Origin: Ruminococcus sp. UBA1394
Lineage (GTDB): Bacteria > Bacillota > Clostridia > Oscillospirales > Ruminococcaceae
Assembly: GCA_002305725.1 (NCBI GenBank)
Contig: DBQM01000026.1
Span: 14,535-70,720 of the forward strand
Direction: 5' to 3'
Length of the DNA stretch: 56,186 nt
Shown here: positions 43,369-52,492 of the stretch, one piece after another
Layout: each line of letters starts with the position of its first letter
How positions within the stretch are numbered: position 1 is the stretch's first letter
Notes under the pieces: model-generated
What the model was told of the DNA's origin: nothing
The model's input: only the letters and a program-made list of their open reading frames with translations
Database searches by the model: none
Program-made: the position numbers and the translations under genes

Positions 43369-44930
43369 TAATTATCCTTTCTTGTTTTCACTATCTTACA
43401 ATAATGCTTTTTCGATTCTCTATCATAATTGATACCCACAAGCAGTATTTCACCGGAATAATCTTTAAGGCAGTCGGTATACTGCTTATTTTTTATCTGC
43501 TCAATTGCTCCTTCAGCTGAACCATCATATTTAAGCTCAACAATAAGGGCAGGGGAGTGGCAGTTGGTTCTTGGTTTGAATACTAAGTCTGCAAATCCTT
43601 TTCCGGCTGGCAGTTCACGCTCAACTGTATAGCTTTTTCTTGCGGAGTAGTAAGCAAGGGATAGAACGCAAGAGAGTGAATTTTCATCATTATATTTCAG
43701 AATGGAAGTATTGTCCTGGTGTGACTGCTCAATCAGTTCTGCCACTTTTTCTTCATCACCGTCAAGAGTAGCGGAAAGAAGTTCATCAGATGCCCTGATT
43801 GAACGCATAACTTCTTCCCACCCACCGTCTTCAATTGAATTGATAAATTCCTGAGCAACTTCGCTGTTTGGAATCCACGCCAGGTTGTCATTATATGTCA
43901 GATAACCCAGGTGTACAAGTAATGTAAGTACATCATCAGCACTGTTAAATGTTGTCATATCATTCTGAAATTTATCAGGATTGATTTTTACTTTTTCACC
44001 GGCAATCAGTTTAATTACTTTATCTCGTAATCCGTCAAAATTTATTTGAATATAAACTTTTAAAGCCTCGTAGGTTTCAGTTTTTGTCCAGTAGTTTCCG
44101 AAATTATTTCTCAGAATTGATTCCACAACTGATTTTGGATTATAAATTGAAATATCGTCCAGACAGTAACCATCGTACCAGCGTTTCATCTGCTCAAAAG
44201 GTTTGTCATACTGCTCACAGAGTGATTTTACTTCACTTTCGGTAAATCCGGTAAATTCCGAAATAGGTTTGGCATCTGTCATTGAGTATTCATAGAAGAC
44301 ATTTATTGCTGAATGTTTGCCGTATTTTTTAATAGGCAGAATACCAGTCATATACGCAAGGGCAACATAGCTTTGTCCTTTAAAAAGATTACATAAAAAA
44401 TCAAGATATGTTTTCTGAGCTTCACTGTCATTTTTGTTATCTCTCAGAACACAATCCCATTCATCTATAACAAATACAAACGGTTGTGAATATTTATCAA
44501 ATATACCTTCTAAAATATATGTCAGATCAGTTTCTTCTTCGTTAATTTCAAATTCCTGCTTAAGTTCATTTATTACTCTCTTTTGCAATAGTTGAAGCAT
44601 ATCGTCAACAGTATCTGATCTGTTGGCGAATTTTTGCATATCAAGCCGAATAACGTGATATTGATTTAAGTGTTTTTCAAAAGAATCAGCCTCAGCGATT
44701 TTATACTTGCTGAACATTTCCCTTGAGTCACAGCCACGGCTATAGTACGCAGTCAGCATATTAGCTGCTATTGATTTACCGAAACGTCTTGGACGGCTTA
44801 CGCATATAAACTGCTGTTCCGTATAAATAACGTTGTTAGTATATTTTATCAATTCACTTTTGTCAATATAGATTTCAGAATTTATCGCCCTCTGAAAATC
44901 AATGTTATTCGGATTAAGAAGTATTCCCAT
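43368..44930 (-). CDS. AAA-ATPase-like protein with C-terminal PD-(D/E)XK nuclease domain
   Basis: A 520-residue protein of a family common in gut Firmicutes and Bacteroidetes. The N-terminal domain has a P-loop SRPRRFGKSIAANML and a Walker B-like FVFVIDEWD. The C-terminus carries a PD-(D/E)XK-type core: GFADLVF, then ALIVELKYDGSAEGAIEQI. Family members often appear in many copies and have been linked to mobile or defence functions, but no role is settled. A promoter (TTGCAT-17-TATAAT) and a purine-rich GGGAGG lie upstream. The HAD gene follows directly. Confidence 0.85.
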   Translation of the reverse strand: MGILLNPNNIDFQRAINSEIYIDKSELIKYTNNVIYTEQQFICVSRPRRFGKSIAANMLTAYYSRGCDSREMFSKYKIAEADSFEKHLNQYHVIRLDMQKFANRSDTVDDMLQLLQKRVINELKQEFEINEEETDLTYILEGIFDKYSQPFVFVIDEWDCVLRDNKNDSEAQKTYLDFLCNLFKGQSYVALAYMTGILPIKKYGKHSAINVFYEYSMTDAKPISEFTGFTESEVKSLCEQYDKPFEQMKRWYDGYCLDDISIYNPKSVVESILRNNFGNYWTKTETYEALKVYIQINFDGLRDKVIKLIAGEKVKINPDKFQNDMTTFNSADDVLTLLVHLGYLTYNDNLAWIPNSEVAQEFINSIEDGGWEEVMRSIRASDELLSATLDGDEEKVAELIEQSHQDNTSILKYNDENSLSCVLSLAYYSARKSYTVERELPAGKGFADLVFKPRTNCHSPALIVELKYDGSAEGAIEQIKNKQYTDCLKDYSGEILLVGINYDRESKKHYCKIVKTRKDN

Positions 44931-44962
44931 TATGACACACCTCCCGCAGTTTTATTATTTAT

Positions 44963-44991
44963 ATTATACCACTGACTGGAGAGTAATGCAA
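44963..44991 (-). promoter_or_regulatory. promoter of the ATPase/HAD operon
   Basis: On the minus strand TTGCAT (44986-44991) and TATAAT (44963-44968) have a 17-base spacer, with TGG as an extended -10. The ATG is about 33 bases downstream. Confidence 0.75.
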
Positions 44992-45050
44992 CAAAATTAT
45001 TTAAGTTTACTGACTATTTTCTGAAAATAATATGCCCGAACAATCAGCAT

Positions 45051-45296
45051 TCACTGACTCTTCAGGCATGAATTGTGTGTTGATACTTCACCAACATTGA
45101 CATTGTTGTGGACGTATTCTATATCCATGTCACTCAAAATCAATGCTTGAATATCATCTTTTATGGTTACTTTATGTGCCGGATAGCCGCAGGAGTTGAG
45201 ATAATTTTGGATTCTTTCCATTGAAACGTAGTTATTTTGATCTGTATATTTGATAAACATTTCTCTTAAACATAGTAGTCTGCATTTTGCGTTCAT
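45051..45296 (-). pseudogene. truncated WYL-type transcriptional regulator
   Basis: An 81-residue frame with an ATG at 45296 and AAGGAA upstream. The sequence KCRLLCLREMFIKYTD, then VSMERIQNYLNSCGYPAHKVTIKDDIQALI is the N-terminal winged helix typical of Firmicute WYL regulators, ending near MDIEYV. The WYL ligand domain is missing (whole proteins are ~300 residues). A perfect dyad upstream may be its operator. It could still bind DNA, but I read it as a remnant. Confidence 0.65.
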
Positions 45297-45322
45297 TTTG
45301 TCGTTCCTTATATTACGCCATG

Positions 45323-45341
45323 CTGTCATGTATAATGACAG
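45323..45341. promoter_or_regulatory. dyad CTGTCAT-N5-ATGACAG upstream of the WYL-type remnant
   Basis: Perfect 7-base arms, CTGTCAT (45323-45329) and ATGACAG (45335-45341), with GTATA between them. It lies 27 bases before the start of the truncated regulator and overlaps TATA-rich DNA suited to a promoter. It is a likely autoregulatory operator. Confidence 0.5.
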
Positions 45342-45642
45342 GAGTTATAGATCAAAGTTTTGATAAATAACGTCTTATCCAACAGTTATGAAATAAAGAA
45401 AAATCGATTGTGTAGGTTGCTAATTTTCATTTATTACATAATTATGTTGTTTAATTCTTTGAAAAACATAATATTACAAAAATCTAAATTACGAGAAAGA
45501 ATAAAAATGCTTACACTGTTAAAAACAAGATAAATTCACTTTAGAAACAGCTAATTCAAAGCGTGTAAAGAAACAAGCTTTCTGACCAAAAAGGCTTATG
45601 CCCAAAACCACAAGTTTCAATACAACAAACTAATGCAAATAC
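45342..45642. other. intergenic stretch without recognised features
   Basis: Very AT-rich DNA between the truncated regulator and the galT terminator. It has no frame with a ribosome binding site and no clear promoter or repeat. Confidence 0.4.
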
Positions 45643-45674
45643 AAATGAGCCACTGCATATGCAATAGCTCATTT
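45643..45674 (-). terminator. probable terminator of the lactose operon
   Basis: AAATGAGC and GCTCATTT (45643-45650 and 45667-45674) pair over 8 bp, with a further self-complementary TGCATATGCA in the loop. It lies just after the galT stop. The T-run on the minus strand is short (TTTGTATTTG), so efficiency is uncertain. Confidence 0.55.
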
Positions 45675-45688
45675 TCGTATATTCCAAA

Positions 45689-47176
45689 TCAACTTAATTG
45701 TTCTACAAATCTTGCAAATGCTTCTTTTCCTTGTTTATCTCTCTTAAATACTCCAGCATCTTCAAGAACTTGTTCAAATACTTTGCCGACTTCATAACGA
45801 ATAATATCCATTGCATTATCATTATCGAATTCTGCATGGTTTGCAAGAATTTCATTTATCCAGTCTGCATGAGATGCAATTTTGTCATCTGTAGCAATAT
45901 CTTTTCCATACAGCATTGCATCTTTCAAAATAGCCAGTTCATCAGCCAAACGTGCCGGAAGAACGGCAAGTCCCATAACTTCAATCAGACCGATATTTTC
46001 CTTTTTGATATGATGTAATGTCGGATTTGGGTGGAAAACTCCTAACGGTCTTTCTTTCGTTGTAATATTGTTTCTCAAAACCAAGTCGCATTCAAATCCT
46101 GAAGAGGTTGCTCTTGCAATCGGAGTAATTGTATTATGTGGGATTCCCTCTGTTTTTGCAAAAATGCCAACAGTTTCATCTGTATATGTTCTCCATTTTG
46201 ACAGAATATCAGCACACGCATCTGCTAAAGAATCACGATTATCAGAAGAAAGACGTATCACAGACATTGGCCATTTGACAATACCAGCGTTTACATTCAT
46301 ATAATTTTTCAAAAGAAATGTTCTTTCTATCGGTGCTTTTGCCATTGCAAAATCATAGCTGCCGCCTTGAAAATGCTCATGTGTCAGAATAGAACCACCT
46401 ACAATAGGAAGATCGGCGTTAGATCCAATGAAATAATGCGGAAACTGTTCAACAAAATCAAACAGCTTGTGGAATACCTGTGCATTGATTGTCATAGGGA
46501 TATGCTCTTTATTAAACACAATGCAATGCTCATTGTAATAACCATAGGGAGAATACTGCATAAACCATTTCTGATTATTGATATTCAGTTTTACCGGACG
46601 TAAATTTTGTCTTGCCGGATGAGTCAAATGTCCTGTAAATCCCATGTTCTCAGCACAAAGCTGGCATTTTGGATAGTTTGATGTTTTTTGTGTTTTCGCA
46701 GCGGCAATGTCACGAGGATCTTTCTCCGGCTTGGAACGGTTTATAGTGATGTCAAGTGTTCCGTATTCTGATTCATATGTCCATTTTAAATCTTTTGCGA
46801 TTCTTTCAGCACGAACATAATTCAGATTTTTGCTAAAAGTATAGTACCATTCTGTTGCTGATATCGGTGAAACAGCGTATTTTCTTTGAAATACAGAATT
46901 GACTTCTCTCGGCATTGGTGTAAAAACGCCCATAATTCTTGTATCGAATAAATCACGCTGTACAGAAGTGTTTTCAATAATTCCTGATTGAACAGCATAA
47001 TCAATTACCGGTTCAAGCAGTTGCTCAATAGTTCCTGTAAGTGGTTCAGCATCTACCCAATCTTTTAGTTTCAGTATATCCATAAGCTGATTTCTTACAA
47101 CGAAAACATCATCATTGGTTATCAATTCTGATTCGATAGCATGACGAATCAATCCGTTTATTGCCCTGTATACCAT
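45689..47176 (-). CDS. galT: UDP-glucose--hexose-1-phosphate uridylyltransferase (Firmicute type)
   Basis: A 495-residue Leloir enzyme that exchanges galactose 1-phosphate with UDP-glucose to give UDP-galactose and glucose 1-phosphate. It is the long Firmicute class, not the short enteric one. Signs are the N-terminal IRHAIESELI helix, FTPMPREVNSVF, GHLTHPARQNLRPV, the active-site region LTHEHFQGGSYDFAMAKAP and the HNTITPIAR block. The ATG at 47176 has GAGGTGA upstream; a longer frame overlaps galE. It is the last gene of the operon. Confidence 0.95.
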   Translation of the reverse strand: MVYRAINGLIRHAIESELITNDDVFVVRNQLMDILKLKDWVDAEPLTGTIEQLLEPVIDYAVQSGIIENTSVQRDLFDTRIMGVFTPMPREVNSVFQRKYAVSPISATEWYYTFSKNLNYVRAERIAKDLKWTYESEYGTLDITINRSKPEKDPRDIAAAKTQKTSNYPKCQLCAENMGFTGHLTHPARQNLRPVKLNINNQKWFMQYSPYGYYNEHCIVFNKEHIPMTINAQVFHKLFDFVEQFPHYFIGSNADLPIVGGSILTHEHFQGGSYDFAMAKAPIERTFLLKNYMNVNAGIVKWPMSVIRLSSDNRDSLADACADILSKWRTYTDETVGIFAKTEGIPHNTITPIARATSSGFECDLVLRNNITTKERPLGVFHPNPTLHHIKKENIGLIEVMGLAVLPARLADELAILKDAMLYGKDIATDDKIASHADWINEILANHAEFDNDNAMDIIRYEVGKVFEQVLEDAGVFKRDKQGKEAFARFVEQLS

Positions 47177-47186
47177 ATATGTCACC

Positions 47187-48176
47187 TCATTTCTGAAACC
47201 CATTCGGATGTTTTTTATGCCAATTCCAGGCATCAGCAATGATTTCTTCCAGACTGTCATGAACCGGATTCCATCCGAGAATGGTTTTTGCTTTTTCGCT
47301 GGATGCCACCAGTTTTGCCGGATCACCTGCACGCTTTGGCGCTTTTATTGCGGGAATTGGATGTCCGGTTACTTTTCTTGCAGTATCAATGACTTCTCTG
47401 ACAGAATATCCAACGCCGTTTCCAAGATTGAAAATATTGCTTTCATTTCCATTCCTCAGATATTTTACAGCAAGAATGTGTGCCTGTGCTAAGTCCGTTA
47501 CATGAATATAATCTCTGATACAAGTTCCATCAGGCGTGTCATAATCTGTACCATATATCGATACACTCTCACGTTTTCCATTCGGAACTTGCAGAATCAG
47601 AGGAATCAAATGGCTTTCCGGATTGTGTGCTTCTCCGATTTTTCCAGATTTATCAGCACCACAGGCATTGAAATAGCGGAGAGAGACATATCTGAAATCA
47701 TGAGCCTTGGAAGTCCAATAAAACATCTTTTCCATAGCAAGTTTCGTTTCACCATATGGATTTGTCGGCTGTGTTCTGTCTGTTTCCAAAATAGGAATGT
47801 TTTCAGGTTCTCCATACGTTGCAGCAGTAGAAGAAAATACAATTTTATCAATATGATGTTCGACCATAGAATCTAAAAGAATTTTGGTGCCGCAAAGATT
47901 ATTATCATAATATTTCAACGGATTGACAACGCTTTCCCCAACGAGGGAATAGGCTGCAAAATGTATCACTGCGTCAATTTGCTCTTTTTCAAAAATACTG
48001 TCAAGAAAAGATTTGTCATGTAAATCTCCCTGATAGAACTTAGCACCTTCAGGAACAGCTTCGATATGCCCGGTTGCAAGGTTATCTGCAATAACAACAT
48101 TTTCTCCTGTGCGAATCAATTCTAAAGCGGTATGAGAACCAATATATCCTGCACCGCCTAAAACAAGTACACTCAT
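47187..48176 (-). CDS. galE: UDP-glucose 4-epimerase
   Basis: A 329-residue NAD-dependent short-chain dehydrogenase that interconverts UDP-galactose and UDP-glucose. The Rossmann start LVLGGAGYIGSHTALEL, the catalytic Ser/Thr (FSSTAATYG), Tyr and Lys (NPYGETKLAMEKM) and LRYFNACGA are all present. The start at 48176 has AGGAGG. It sits 13 bases after galK and 10 before galT. Its product UDP-galactose also feeds the mutase in the surface-polysaccharide cluster. Confidence 0.97.
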   Translation of the reverse strand: MSVLVLGGAGYIGSHTALELIRTGENVVIADNLATGHIEAVPEGAKFYQGDLHDKSFLDSIFEKEQIDAVIHFAAYSLVGESVVNPLKYYDNNLCGTKILLDSMVEHHIDKIVFSSTAATYGEPENIPILETDRTQPTNPYGETKLAMEKMFYWTSKAHDFRYVSLRYFNACGADKSGKIGEAHNPESHLIPLILQVPNGKRESVSIYGTDYDTPDGTCIRDYIHVTDLAQAHILAVKYLRNGNESNIFNLGNGVGYSVREVIDTARKVTGHPIPAIKAPKRAGDPAKLVASSEKAKTILGWNPVHDSLEEIIADAWNWHKKHPNGFQK

Positions 48177-48189
48177 TTTTATCCTCCTA

Positions 48190-49464
48190 TTACTTGATTT
48201 CAATACCGCCACATGGTCTGATTGTCATGATGTAGCACGAATTCTGTCCAAACATTCTGTCCATTTCCGATCTGTATGTATTTACAAGTTCATGTGGAAC
48301 AAATGCTTGAATTGTTCCTGCAAATCCTCCGCCATGAACTCTGATTGCACCTTTGCCTTTTAATACTCGTTTGCCAATCATAATTGCAAGCGGAATGCCT
48401 TGTTCTGTTGGCTTTCTGCAAGAATAAAGGTTTTGCAGATAATTCATAGAAGAATAGCCCGATTCATTGACAAGTGCAAGAAAATCATCAAATCTTCCAT
48501 TTTCAAGAGCATCTGTTTCGGCTTTTGCTCGATAATTATCACCGAAAAAGTGTATCGCACGCAAAACAGCTCTGTCAGATATTTTCTTTTTAATATCAGG
48601 CATATTATCCCAAAACTGATTTTCATCGACTTCACGGAGAACCTTTTTGCCAAAATACTCTGCAACTTTGTCCATTTCGGTACGAACTGCTACATAATCA
48701 TCTGTCAAATCAGAATGATCACCTTTAGTATCTGTGATAATCAGCTCATAACCGGTTTGGGAAAGGTCAAAATCAATCTTACGGATACTTGGATTCTGAA
48801 TGTTCTGAAAATCGAGAAAAACAAACCCGCCTACTGAACACACCATCTGATCCATCAGACCGCTTTTCTTACCGAAATAGAAGTTTTCTGCATATTGTCC
48901 GATTTTGGCAATTTCAATTGCACCGATCTGATTATCGTTATAATAACTGTCAATTGCTGTTGCAACCAATGTTTCAAATGCAGCTGATGAAGAAATACCG
49001 CTTCCGCCAAGGACATTTGAAGTGGTGTACATATCAAAACCGCCTATTTTTATGCCCAAATCCTTGAAACGAGCAGCAATACCTCTGACGATTTCTGATG
49101 AACCTTTTTCTCCAATATGAACATCCAGATCATTCAGTGAAACTGCAAATTCATCATATCCTTCTGATTTGATACGGATAATACCTTCATCATGAAACGC
49201 TGCAACACCGATAACGTCTAAATCAACCGCACCTGCAATGACACAGCCATGCTGATGGTCGGTATGATTACCGCCGATTTCTGTTCTGCCCGGAGCAGAA
49301 TAGAAATGGATATCACTTCTGTTTGGATACAGTGCTGTGAATTTTTCCACAGCAGCTATATATCTTGATTTCTGACTTTCCATATCCTGTGGTTTGTAAA
49401 TCTTTGAAAGAATATTATCAAATTCACCACAAGTTATTTTGTTCTGAAAATCCTGTATTTTCAT
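48190..49464 (-). CDS. galK: galactokinase
   Basis: A 424-residue GHMP kinase that phosphorylates galactose at C1. The substrate motif PGRTEIGGNHTDHQHG, the phosphate-binding loop VLGGSGISSSAAFE, the LMDQMVCSVGG helix and the C-terminal IRVHGGGFAGTIQAF are family marks. It starts with an ATG at 49464, with an AAGGAAA-type site upstream. Length is normal for the Firmicute subgroup, slightly longer than the enteric enzyme. Confidence 0.96.
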   Translation of the reverse strand: MKIQDFQNKITCGEFDNILSKIYKPQDMESQKSRYIAAVEKFTALYPNRSDIHFYSAPGRTEIGGNHTDHQHGCVIAGAVDLDVIGVAAFHDEGIIRIKSEGYDEFAVSLNDLDVHIGEKGSSEIVRGIAARFKDLGIKIGGFDMYTTSNVLGGSGISSSAAFETLVATAIDSYYNDNQIGAIEIAKIGQYAENFYFGKKSGLMDQMVCSVGGFVFLDFQNIQNPSIRKIDFDLSQTGYELIITDTKGDHSDLTDDYVAVRTEMDKVAEYFGKKVLREVDENQFWDNMPDIKKKISDRAVLRAIHFFGDNYRAKAETDALENGRFDDFLALVNESGYSSMNYLQNLYSCRKPTEQGIPLAIMIGKRVLKGKGAIRVHGGGFAGTIQAFVPHELVNTYRSEMDRMFGQNSCYIMTIRPCGGIEIK

Positions 49465-49479
49465 CTTTTTCCTTTCTTC

Positions 49480-52479
49480 TTACGATTCTAAAGGCTTGAT
49501 TACGAATTCCAATTTCATCGGCTTATCTGCATGGATTCTGTACTCATCATGTACCGGAGCACCCCAGGAATCGTCACCACCTACACCCATTTGCTTTGCG
49601 GTGATTCTAACCCATGTGTAGCGAATATTCGGCAGTTCGTCCATGTGCATTGCGTTTTCCATTTCATAAGCACTATACGGCAGAACACTCATTTCAAATG
49701 GTACCGCTTGCTTTTCAAACGTCAATCCGTGTTGTGTATCATCGGATACAGCAAGACTTCTTACGCCTGTTCTGTTGCCGCATTCCTGTGGATTCAGATA
49801 ACTCGAAAGATTTTCTGCTGCTGTGGATTTCCATAAGCCCAGTCTTGCGCCTTTGCATCTGTCGATGTAATTTTCATCTGGTCCCATACCGTAATACTGG
49901 AAATTGCAAAGCTGCTTTTTCATCTTAAAGTCTAATGCGAGAATCGGCATATCAGGCATTTCAGAAACACCCGGATATGAAACACATACGCCAAGTTTTC
50001 CGTCAAAGTACGCAGTATAGGTTACAGTAAACTCGAAACTCGGAACGCAAGCAGCCTGATAAGTGAACGTGATTTTCAGAGCATCCTCCTGTTCCAGCCA
50101 CGAAACGGTTTTGTATCTTGCAAATTTGCCTGCTGTATACCATTGTGCAAGATTGTATGGCTCAGAAGCCCCCGTATCATTGTCTGTCATTGCTCTCCAG
50201 AAGCTGACCTTTGGTGTACGTGTGATATATTCAAATCCATTGTATTTCAGAGAACTGATACCGCCCTCTTTTTTATCAAACATCATGGAGAAGTTTTCAC
50301 CGTGAACACCGATAATCACATCACCATACACAATAGACGGCTTTTTGTATGCTTTTTCCGGAATTCGATTGTCCTTTACTTCAAATACCTCCTGTGCGAA
50401 TGAGATTTCGTGTCCTGCATCAGCCCAAAGCGTTTTATTTGCGATAACTGCTGAAACATGATAAACATATTCTCCTGCACTGTCTATTTTTTGCAATGTC
50501 AGTTTGATCGTTTTTCTTTCACCTGCATTTACATTCAACGAAAAAGTGTCTGATTTCAGTACAACTCCGTTCTTTTCCAATCTTGCTATGAAAGATAAAT
50601 CGCTTGTGTCTGCAAAGAGATTTCTATTTTCAACAGTCAGATTTCCGTTTTTGATCGACATTCTGATATTGGAATAGAGTGCTTTCATCTCCTGAACTTT
50701 TGGAGAATCGGTACGGTCTGCGTAAATAACGCCATTGGTACAGAATCCATAATCACTTGGTCTGTCCTTAAAATCACCGCCATAAGCAAGAACTGTCTGA
50801 CCGTCATCATTTTTCGTTTCGATTGCCTGATCGATATAATCCCAGATGAATCCGCCTTGGTATGCTTCGTATTTGTCCTCAAGGTCAGTATAAAGGCTCA
50901 TACCGCCGAGAGAATTTCCCATAGCGTGCATATATTCGCAGCTGATATACGGTCTGCCGGTGTTTTGTTTCAGATATTCCTCAATCTCCTGCGGCTTTGC
51001 ATACATTCTGCTTTCCATATCTGTAATGTAATCGTATTTATTATCAGGAACTCTTGTTACGCCCTCATAATGCACCAGCCTTGTCGAGTCTACGCTTCTG
51101 AGATACTCCGACATGGCTGCAATATCTTCACCGCAATATGATTCATTTCCACAGGACCAGATAAGAACGCTTGCGTGGTTTTTGTCCCGTTCATACATTG
51201 ACTTTGCTCTGTCGAGAACTGCATCTTTCCATTCGGGAAGTGAACCAGGAATATTCCAGGAAGGTTCTGTTGCACCGAGTTTCTGCCATGTGCCATGTGT
51301 TTCAAGGTTGGTTTCATCAATCAGATAAATGCCATATTCATCGCAAAGCTTATACCAGAGAGAATTATTTGGGTAATGGCAGGTTCTGACAGCATTGATA
51401 TTGTTTTTCTTCATGAACTGAATATCGAACAGCATATCTTCCTTTGTAATTGCTCTGCCTGTCTTTACATTAAATTCATGGCGGTTGATGCCCTTGAAGA
51501 TAATACGCTTTCCATTCAGGCACATAATGCCGTTTTTCAGTTCAAATCTTCGGAAACCAACTTTCGTTCTGCTGACTTCTACTTCATTTCCGCTTTCATC
51601 ACTCAGAATTACTGTAAACGTATAAAGATTTGGTATTTCAGCACTCCAGGGTTTCACATTTTCAATTGTCCAGTTTACCGATTCCTTTTCGTTTGACTTT
51701 ACAACAACTGTTCCATTCTGATCGGTCAGAACGGATTTTACCGAACATTCACCTTCAATATCAAGCAATGCAGAGAAGATGCCGTTTGTACCGTCATAAT
51801 CTGCAATTATTTTCATATCACAAACGTGAGCAGTCGGTACAGCATAGAGAAATACGTCACGGAAAATTCCGGAGAATCTCCAGAAGTCCTGATCTTCCAG
51901 CCAACTTGCAGAACTTCTTTTGAATACTGCAACTGCAAGTTTGTTGTTCTTTTCACGAATATAGGGTGTCAGTTCAAATTCAGACGGAGTAAAAGAATCC
52001 TCACTATAGCCGACAAATTCACCATTTAGCCATGCATAAAGTGCTGTTTCCACGCCCTGAAAAGAAATGAATACTCGCTTGTTTTTCAGAGCATCGTCCA
52101 GATCAAAATATCTGACATAGCTGCCGACCGGATTATCTTTTTCCGAGATAAACGGCGGGCGGAGATGCTCCTGACCTTCCCAAGGGTAAATGGTGTTGAC
52201 ATACTGCGGTTTGCCATAGCCCTGTAATTCCATGTGTCCCGGAACGTGAATGTTGTCAAAGTCATCTGTTCCGCTATTTTCTTCATAAAAATTTTGCTGC
52301 CATTCAGACGGATTCTTTGCCCATGCAAATTTCCAAGTGCCGTTCAGATTCTGAATCAGGGAAGAACGGTCTGCATCAGCTTCCATGCTGTCAGCATAGA
52401 TTTTATGATCCGAATGAGCTGCAATTCTATTGACTGCAAATACTTCCGGATTTACAAGCCAGTCAAGTGTATATTTCAT
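49480..52479 (-). CDS. lacZ: beta-galactosidase, glycoside hydrolase family 2
   Basis: A 999-residue cytoplasmic enzyme (no signal peptide) that splits lactose into galactose and glucose. Domain order fits LacZ: sugar-binding domain, Ig-like domain, TIM barrel, small-chain-like domain. The acid/base Glu446 lies in WSCGNESYCG and the nucleophile Glu515 in YISCEYMHAMGNS; GINRHEFNVKTGR and IRTCHYPN-like VRTCHYPNNSLWY are also present. The C-terminal Bgal_small_N domain is seen from about residue 730. The ATG at 52479 has GGAGGT 7 bases upstream. It follows the transporter gene by 13 bases. Confidence 0.97.
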   Translation of the reverse strand: MKYTLDWLVNPEVFAVNRIAAHSDHKIYADSMEADADRSSLIQNLNGTWKFAWAKNPSEWQQNFYEENSGTDDFDNIHVPGHMELQGYGKPQYVNTIYPWEGQEHLRPPFISEKDNPVGSYVRYFDLDDALKNKRVFISFQGVETALYAWLNGEFVGYSEDSFTPSEFELTPYIREKNNKLAVAVFKRSSASWLEDQDFWRFSGIFRDVFLYAVPTAHVCDMKIIADYDGTNGIFSALLDIEGECSVKSVLTDQNGTVVVKSNEKESVNWTIENVKPWSAEIPNLYTFTVILSDESGNEVEVSRTKVGFRRFELKNGIMCLNGKRIIFKGINRHEFNVKTGRAITKEDMLFDIQFMKKNNINAVRTCHYPNNSLWYKLCDEYGIYLIDETNLETHGTWQKLGATEPSWNIPGSLPEWKDAVLDRAKSMYERDKNHASVLIWSCGNESYCGEDIAAMSEYLRSVDSTRLVHYEGVTRVPDNKYDYITDMESRMYAKPQEIEEYLKQNTGRPYISCEYMHAMGNSLGGMSLYTDLEDKYEAYQGGFIWDYIDQAIETKNDDGQTVLAYGGDFKDRPSDYGFCTNGVIYADRTDSPKVQEMKALYSNIRMSIKNGNLTVENRNLFADTSDLSFIARLEKNGVVLKSDTFSLNVNAGERKTIKLTLQKIDSAGEYVYHVSAVIANKTLWADAGHEISFAQEVFEVKDNRIPEKAYKKPSIVYGDVIIGVHGENFSMMFDKKEGGISSLKYNGFEYITRTPKVSFWRAMTDNDTGASEPYNLAQWYTAGKFARYKTVSWLEQEDALKITFTYQAACVPSFEFTVTYTAYFDGKLGVCVSYPGVSEMPDMPILALDFKMKKQLCNFQYYGMGPDENYIDRCKGARLGLWKSTAAENLSSYLNPQECGNRTGVRSLAVSDDTQHGLTFEKQAVPFEMSVLPYSAYEMENAMHMDELPNIRYTWVRITAKQMGVGGDDSWGAPVHDEYRIHADKPMKLEFVIKPLES

Positions 52480-52492
52480 GTTATTACCTCCA

